A stretch of 64,000 bases of DNA from Microcaldota archaeon (GTDB lineage Archaea > Micrarchaeota > Micrarchaeia > Micrarchaeales > Micrarchaeaceae), in NCBI GenBank assembly GCA_021827995.1, contig JAKATK010000002.1, positions 1 through 64,000 of the forward strand. The letters run 5' to 3'. Numbering within the stretch: position 1 is the first letter of the stretch; every line of letters starts with the position of its first letter. The notes under the pieces are model-generated. The model did no database searches. It worked only from the letters and a program-made list of their open reading frames with translations, and had not been told where the DNA came from. This document shows, piece by piece, positions 59,597-64,000 of this stretch. Made by a program: the position numbers and the translations under genes.

Positions 59597-62500
59597 TCAC
59601 GAGGTCGAGGCCGCCGCGGTGTACAGGTCGTTGATGAACTCTGTCGAGGCCTGTGTGGTCTGCGCCGCGGTGTACCCAGCGACGACTATCTTGTTGTTGC
59701 CGCACTGCTGCACCAGCACTGACGTCGGGGTTATCGAAGCCACGGTAGCGGCCGGGCAATACTGCTCGGTCAGCTGGTTCACGTATCCGCTGCCTATCAG
59801 TATCAGGCTGCTGCCTGGGCTTGAGGCGTTCGCCAGGACCACGAGCGGTGTCGTGCCGGTCAGCATCGACTGCAGGCTCGCCGGCGTCTCGTACGTCTTC
59901 GGCGTGATCTGTATTGCTGAGCCTTGTGCGAGGTTGCTGATGCCGTTGATCGTGTAGTTCGTCGTGCCGCTCAGGGCTATCGAGGCGTTGATCTTCGCCA
60001 CGCTCAGGTTGTACACGCCTGGTATGTTGACCGCCTGGCCGACTGCGAATGGTCCGTACGTGTGCGTGGTCGAGCTCGTCTTAGACGCGTTCACGAACGG
60101 AGCGGCGACGAATTCAAGCGAGTCGACGCTCTTCGCGAAGTCTATGGTCAAGCTCGTGGGCGAGATCGAGGCTACCTTGCTGCCGCGCTCTGTCCTGAAG
60201 CCGACCTTGGCGTTGACCGAGTGGATGCCGCTGCCCACGCTGGTCGAGTTGTACGTCATGTTGTTCGACGTGCCGCCCGGGGTCTGGTTCAGCTGGAACA
60301 GGGTGCCGTCTATGGCCGGCCTGCCCGTGCTCGAGTTGTAGATGCCGAAGCTAAGCTGGTCCTGTATGTTGGACTGGCCTGGCACAGCGCTCTCGTTCAT
60401 GCGGTAGGCTGCGAACTCATGGATGTGACCTGCTGCACCGGTGAACGACACGTTGTTCATGGCAAAGGTCGTCTGCGGCTGGCCGTTCTGCTGGTTGTAC
60501 AGCACGCTAGAACCTGGCGTTATCAGGTCGTAGGCCTTGCCAGACGTAGAGTACAGCACCTGCGGCGCTATCGGGTACAGTATGGCTAGTACCTTACTGC
60601 CTACCGTGCCTTCCGGTTCATTGGCTGTTATGGTCACGTTCAGGCCCGGAATCGCGTGGCTTAGCTGTATCTTCGTTATGTTGTAGTAGTCGCCAGCAAA
60701 TGAGTTCGCGAAGGCGGTGGACACGCTGCCCACTGTAGTGCTGTTCGCCGGGAACGACGTCACACCATGGGCAGGCGAGCCTGCCACAGTTATGGTGAAG
60801 GTGTAGTTCTGGTTTACCAGGTCGGCCTCGGCAGCTGTCGCGACCTTATAGTTTATGTAGGTCGCGTTAGTCGTAGAGCCAGCTGGTATCTCGTTCGCGG
60901 TCTCGTTGAGCTGGTACGGTATCAGGTCGTACGTGACCGATGACGCCGTCTGCCCGCCGAAGCTGAACGCGTTCGGTATCTGGCTCGTAACCACGAGCTC
61001 CTGGGCCGGCTCGGTTATGTTGTTTATGTTGCCCAAGCCCGATCCGGTCTTGGCGTTGTTGTTCTCGTAGGCGACGGAGTTCGAGTACGTGGTCGAAGCA
61101 GTCACGGCATCGAAGCTACCTGTGCCAAGAGTCTCACCGACGAATGTCAGCGAGTAGGCAGCCGGGCTTTCTATTATGTTGATGCTCTGCCCTGGCTGCA
61201 GCGCCTGCTCCGGGCTCGTGTTGTAGGCTGCTATCTGCTGCAGCGCATTCGGCTGGCCATTAGATTGTGCGCTAGAGTTTACCCAGCCGATCTCTGCCTC
61301 CCAGCCCGGGTCGTATGTCGTGTTCCACGGCTTACCGCTCGTTATGTTGAACACGTTCGAGTAGAGCTGTAGCTTGGCCCATCTGCTCCCTACGCCGACT
61401 ATACCTGCGGCGGTCTGGTTGACCTTGACGTACAGCCTGTGGCCGCTCACGTTGAACTCGTGGGCCTGTGTGCTCGGGAAGACAGATGTCTCGTTCGTCA
61501 GCACTCCATTGTAGTATATGTCCAGTATCGCCGGTGCTGTGCCGTTCTGGTTGACGAAGCCAACGTCCTTCAGAGTCACGTTGAACGGGCCGCTGGTGAT
61601 GCCCTGACCCACATACACCGTCGTCATGTTCGACAGGGCCGAAGCGAGCTCCAGCTTGCCACCGAACGCCACGTGGTTTGCGGCAACAGTGCCGACCGAG
61701 TGGGAGGTGTAGTTCAGAATCACCCAGTTCTGGCCGAGCAGCTGTATCGAAGCGGTGTTTATCGAGTTGGATGAGGTTCTGTTCTTAATAGGGGTGCTGA
61801 AGACCGCCTGGTACGCTGCACCAGGACCTACTAGGGCCAAGGTGCCTGTCTGCTGGTCGAAGACCGGGAAGCCAGAGATCCAAAGGTACTCGCTCTCGCC
61901 ATTGGCTCCTGAATTGCTCATGAGCGAAGGCAGCTGAGTGCTGTCCAATCTTAGTATGTTGTCCATCGGTGGGTGTGTCGGAGCAGCCGATGAGCTGTTA
62001 GTCAGGCCGGTGAACGAGATGCCACCGCCGTTGCTGCTCGGTGAGACGGACACGAACGGCACTGTGCCGACAATGCTGTGGTTGTAGACGCTGAACGGTG
62101 ACAGCGACTGGAGAGAGTTGTTCTCCGGGTAGCCGTATGAGGTCGACCCTGACAGGTACTTTGTCTGCAGGTAGCCACCGCTGGTTGTTCCCCTGTTTAG
62201 GACTGAGCCTATTAGTGCATATATCGGGTACGAGCCGCTAGTCACTGACGTGCCGGTCTTGTTGAGCCAGACCTGCGCGTTGGACAGCGCGTAGTGCGGT
62301 GAGGCCACTGAAACGCTCAGCACCTTGAGGGCCGCTGTCGAGTTTATCGTGGCTGTCACGTTTGCCTGTGTCGCGGCCAAATTGCCTATTGCAGCTGCGA
62401 TGTTCGCTGCAGCGACGCCGTCGCTCGGTGCGGCCGTAGCGCCCACTGCAATCTGTACAACAGGTTGGCCCGAGTTGTTTATTATCGGTATGCTCTGGAA

Positions 62501-62602
62501 GGAGACGCTGGCGAACGCAATGCCCGCGCCCAAGAGCGCAGCGCCCGCAGCCACAGCAGCTATCCTCTTCACAGTTCTCTTTCTGCCGGTTGTGCTATTC
62601 AT
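59597..62602 (-). CDS. S-layer protein
   Basis: 1001 residues, the largest gene here. A twin-basic leader and signal peptide (KRTVKRIAAVAAGAALLGAG) is followed by SFQSIPIINNSGQPVVQIAVGA and AAANIAAAIGNLA, the wording of archaeal S-layer N-domains. The body is beta-rich with Ser/Thr/Asn excess and many sequons. The C-terminus (SLILIGSGYVNQLTEQYC, CGNNKIVVAGYTAAQTTQAS, then TEFINDLYTAA) matches the C-terminal domain of methanogen and Thermococcales S-layer proteins. No membrane anchor is seen at the C-terminus. SD-like GGATGTGAT precedes ATG 62602. Confidence 0.9.
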   Translation of the reverse strand: MNSTTGRKRTVKRIAAVAAGAALLGAGIAFASVSFQSIPIINNSGQPVVQIAVGATAAPSDGVAAANIAAAIGNLAATQANVTATINSTAALKVLSVSVASPHYALSNAQVWLNKTGTSVTSGSYPIYALIGSVLNRGTTSGGYLQTKYLSGSTSYGYPENNSLQSLSPFSVYNHSIVGTVPFVSVSPSSNGGGISFTGLTNSSSAAPTHPPMDNILRLDSTQLPSLMSNSGANGESEYLWISGFPVFDQQTGTLALVGPGAAYQAVFSTPIKNRTSSNSINTASIQLLGQNWVILNYTSHSVGTVAANHVAFGGKLELASALSNMTTVYVGQGITSGPFNVTLKDVGFVNQNGTAPAILDIYYNGVLTNETSVFPSTQAHEFNVSGHRLYVKVNQTAAGIVGVGSRWAKLQLYSNVFNITSGKPWNTTYDPGWEAEIGWVNSSAQSNGQPNALQQIAAYNTSPEQALQPGQSINIIESPAAYSLTFVGETLGTGSFDAVTASTTYSNSVAYENNNAKTGSGLGNINNITEPAQELVVTSQIPNAFSFGGQTASSVTYDLIPYQLNETANEIPAGSTTNATYINYKVATAAEADLVNQNYTFTITVAGSPAHGVTSFPANSTTVGSVSTAFANSFAGDYYNITKIQLSHAIPGLNVTITANEPEGTVGSKVLAILYPIAPQVLYSTSGKAYDLITPGSSVLYNQQNGQPQTTFAMNNVSFTGAAGHIHEFAAYRMNESAVPGQSNIQDQLSFGIYNSSTGRPAIDGTLFQLNQTPGGTSNNMTYNSTSVGSGIHSVNAKVGFRTERGSKVASISPTSLTIDFAKSVDSLEFVAAPFVNASKTSSTTHTYGPFAVGQAVNIPGVYNLSVAKINASIALSGTTNYTINGISNLAQGSAIQITPKTYETPASLQSMLTGTTPLVVLANASSPGSSLILIGSGYVNQLTEQYCPAATVASITPTSVLVQQCGNNKIVVAGYTAAQTTQASTEFINDLYTAAASTS

Positions 62603-62643
62603 TCTATCACATCCTAAATTTTAAACATTATCAAACAACAAGG

Positions 62644-62651
62644 TATTTAAA
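62644..62651 (-). promoter_or_regulatory. S-layer gene promoter
   Basis: The minus strand reads CCTTTAAATACC, a BRE/TATA-like element 42-49 nt before ATG 62602, leaving a short leader that contains the Shine-Dalgarno-like GGATGTGAT. Confidence 0.65.
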
Positions 62652-62750
62652 GGGATGCATCTCATGTAAGATTTTTTTTATACGAGTTCGTGCCTTGTTC
62701 GTCTTTTGTCAAAACTGTGTTCATTTATAGACGCAAAAACGCGGTCTTTT

Positions 62751-62766
62751 GACGTCATGCGACGTC
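62751..62766. repeat. Paired GACGTC palindromes upstream of the MFS gene
   Basis: GACGTC occurs at 62751-62756 and again at 62761-62766, centres exactly 10 bp apart, in the 276-nt gap between the divergent S-layer and MFS genes. The spacing of one helical turn suggests a possible operator. Confidence 0.35.
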
Positions 62767-62850
62767 AGGGCACTGCGTTGGGCGTCGAAGCATGCGAGGC
62801 ATGCGATTTCCAGGTCCGCGAGAAGGCGGCATTGATATTACACGCTGGTG

Positions 62851-62857
62851 TTTAAAA
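62851..62857 (+). promoter_or_regulatory. TATA box of the MFS gene
   Basis: TTTAAAA lies 28 nt before GTG 62879, consistent with a leaderless mRNA. Confidence 0.5.
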
Positions 62858-62878
62858 GGGTTGCACAGCATTACTGGT

Positions 62879-64000
62879 GTGGAGGACCATTTCGGCTTCG
62901 GCTACTTGCTGGCATCGAGGGCGTTCAGGAGCGTCGGCATAATATACATGACTCTAGCGACGCCACTGCTCTTACTGGCCCTTGGCGTTCATGTAGTTTA
63001 CATAGGCCTAGTGCTCTTCGGCACGATAGCGTTCGGCGCGGCGCAGACGGTCTTGCTCGGCATGCTCGGCGAGAGGACGAGCTACAGGTTGGCCCTTGTG
63101 ATAGGCGATCTGATCCCGTGCACTGCGGCCCTAGTCATAGGGCTTGGAGCAGGAATGACGCTCATGATAGCGGCCCTGATCGTGGGCGGCCTGGGCGGCA
63201 CCGCCGGCGCAATGCGCGGCGCCTTCTCGCCGGCTACGACTGCGCTGGTGGCCCACAACTGGGGCGACGAACGCGAGAGGGCCAGGCGCCTCGGCTACCT
63301 GGTGACCGTGGCCGCGGTGTTCAGCATCGGAGGTAGCCTGCTGCTCGCGTCGCACGCTTACGCGGCGATCGTATACGGCAGCGTGGGCGCATTCAGGCTG
63401 CTCTTCCTAGTCGCGGCCGGAGCGCTGCTGGCCTCGGCGGCAAGCGTGGCCTTCGTCAGGGAGAGCGAGCACGAAGAGAAGACGACGCAGTTCATGAAGC
63501 CTGTCAGCAGGGACTACACGCTAAGGGTGGTCGCCTCGAACGCGCTGTCAGGCCTAGGCATGGGCGTGGCCATACCGATACTGCCGCTGTGGTTCGGCCT
63601 GGCGTTCCACGCGAGCACCGGCATGATAGGCGCGGTCTTCGCGGCGTCGTACTTCGCGACGGCTGCGGGGTCGTTCGCCGCGAGCAGGCTATCGCACAGG
63701 CTCGACATACTGCTGACGGCGTCGGCGACGCGCAGCCTCGGCGGGCTCCTCCTCGTCGCGATGGCGTTCTCCGGCTGGCTCCCCATGGCCGCGGCGCTCT
63801 ACGCCGCTAGGATGTTCGTGAGCGGTTTCGGATCGCCGACGAGGAGCACAGCCAACATGAGGGGCATAAGCAGGGAGGACTACGGCACCGCAACGAGCAT
63901 ACAAGGCTTATCGACGAGGCTCTCGCAGACCAGTTCAGGCATCAGCGGTTACCTTCTGGAGTACGCGCTCGAGGCGCCGCTTCTGGTCGGCGGTGCGCTT
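62879..64000 (+). CDS. Major facilitator superfamily transporter (runs off the right edge)
   Basis: Open from GTG 62879 to the window end, 374 codons without stop, so the gene is partial. About ten hydrophobic helices are visible, in two halves joined by a charged loop (RESEHEEKTTQFMKPVSRDY). The MFS loop 2-3 motif is degenerate; GLGMGVAIPILPLWFGLAF and SGFGSPTRSTANMRGISRED are typical of MFS drug/sugar-efflux-like carriers. Substrate unknown. Divergent from the S-layer gene. Confidence 0.8.
   Translation, partial: MEDHFGFGYLLASRAFRSVGIIYMTLATPLLLLALGVHVVYIGLVLFGTIAFGAAQTVLLGMLGERTSYRLALVIGDLIPCTAALVIGLGAGMTLMIAALIVGGLGGTAGAMRGAFSPATTALVAHNWGDERERARRLGYLVTVAAVFSIGGSLLLASHAYAAIVYGSVGAFRLLFLVAAGALLASAASVAFVRESEHEEKTTQFMKPVSRDYTLRVVASNALSGLGMGVAIPILPLWFGLAFHASTGMIGAVFAASYFATAAGSFAASRLSHRLDILLTASATRSLGGLLLVAMAFSGWLPMAAALYAARMFVSGFGSPTRSTANMRGISREDYGTATSIQGLSTRLSQTSSGISGYLLEYALEAPLLVGGAL

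Noticed and set aside
1-64000. CRISPR array, cas genes, rRNA operon or replication origin
   Set aside because: No regularly spaced repeats, no Cas motifs, no rRNA-like sequence and no Orc1/Cdc6 gene were seen.

Overview
The window is archaeal chromosome and most resembles a small-genome DPANN lineage, probably a Micrarchaeota-type organism. This placement is inferred from gene content, not from a database search. The support is archaeal-type translation and information proteins (L7Ae, S28e, L24e, uS15, eS1, aRF1, Sec61 beta, TFE, PriS, a Nop5-like protein), isopentenyl phosphate kinase, an S-layer protein, a class III (pilin-type) signal peptide, tRNAs with short introns (one of them in the T-loop), and TATA boxes about 25-30 nt before start codons, which suggests many leaderless mRNAs. 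Most of the window is GC-rich. About 2.4-9.4 kb and 48.8-53.8 kb are visibly more AT-rich and hold accessory DNA.

1-9.4 kb is a transposon graveyard. After the end of a Hel308-like helicase gene and an intron-bearing tRNA-Thr comes an old DDE transposase gene split by a second insertion sequence (941-2465), whose own transposase carries an amber stop where the family has Trp. A third insertion sequence (3862-7171) is interrupted by a group II intron with its reverse transcriptase (about 3973-5975) and by an 86-bp element with a perfect 9-bp target duplication (6062-6147). A zinc-ribbon membrane protein, a TPR membrane protein and further transposase scraps fill the rest.

9.4-18.4 kb is core genome: nnrD and argS (overlapping), tRNA-Arg with a T-loop intron, a thioredoxin-like membrane protein, Sec61 beta, an AbrB-type regulator, a GT2 glycosyltransferase and priS. 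18.5-27.1 kb is a one-strand run of seven membrane-protein genes. Six of them (19318-27110) are tandem paralogs sharing two sequence motifs and one topology; this is the best candidate in the window for an undescribed system. 27.1-34.1 kb holds proS, a TFE-like gene, L7Ae/S28e/L24e, and three ftsZ-type genes, one on the minus strand and two in tandem on the plus strand, the last with an altered tubulin signature.

34.2-48.7 kb holds an intron-bearing tRNA(CAT), a GH15-like glucanase, a TRAM protein, valS, uS15, eS1, Sua5, a shortened Nop5, a possible structured RNA, a Gly/Cys-rich pilin-like protein with a mucin-like linker, the mevalonate-pathway kinase IPK, pyrG, a PRC-barrel protein, a methyltransferase and a small EF-Tu-domain-2-like gene with an in-frame amber codon. 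48.8-53.9 kb looks like an integrated element between a tRNA 3'-half-like remnant and an intact tRNA-Leu; it carries a tyrosine recombinase and repetitive surface proteins. 53.9-64 kb has serS and aRF1, then a cell-surface block (two adjacent proteins sharing a four-cysteine domain, and a 1001-residue S-layer protein with its own terminator), and the start of an MFS transporter that runs off the window.
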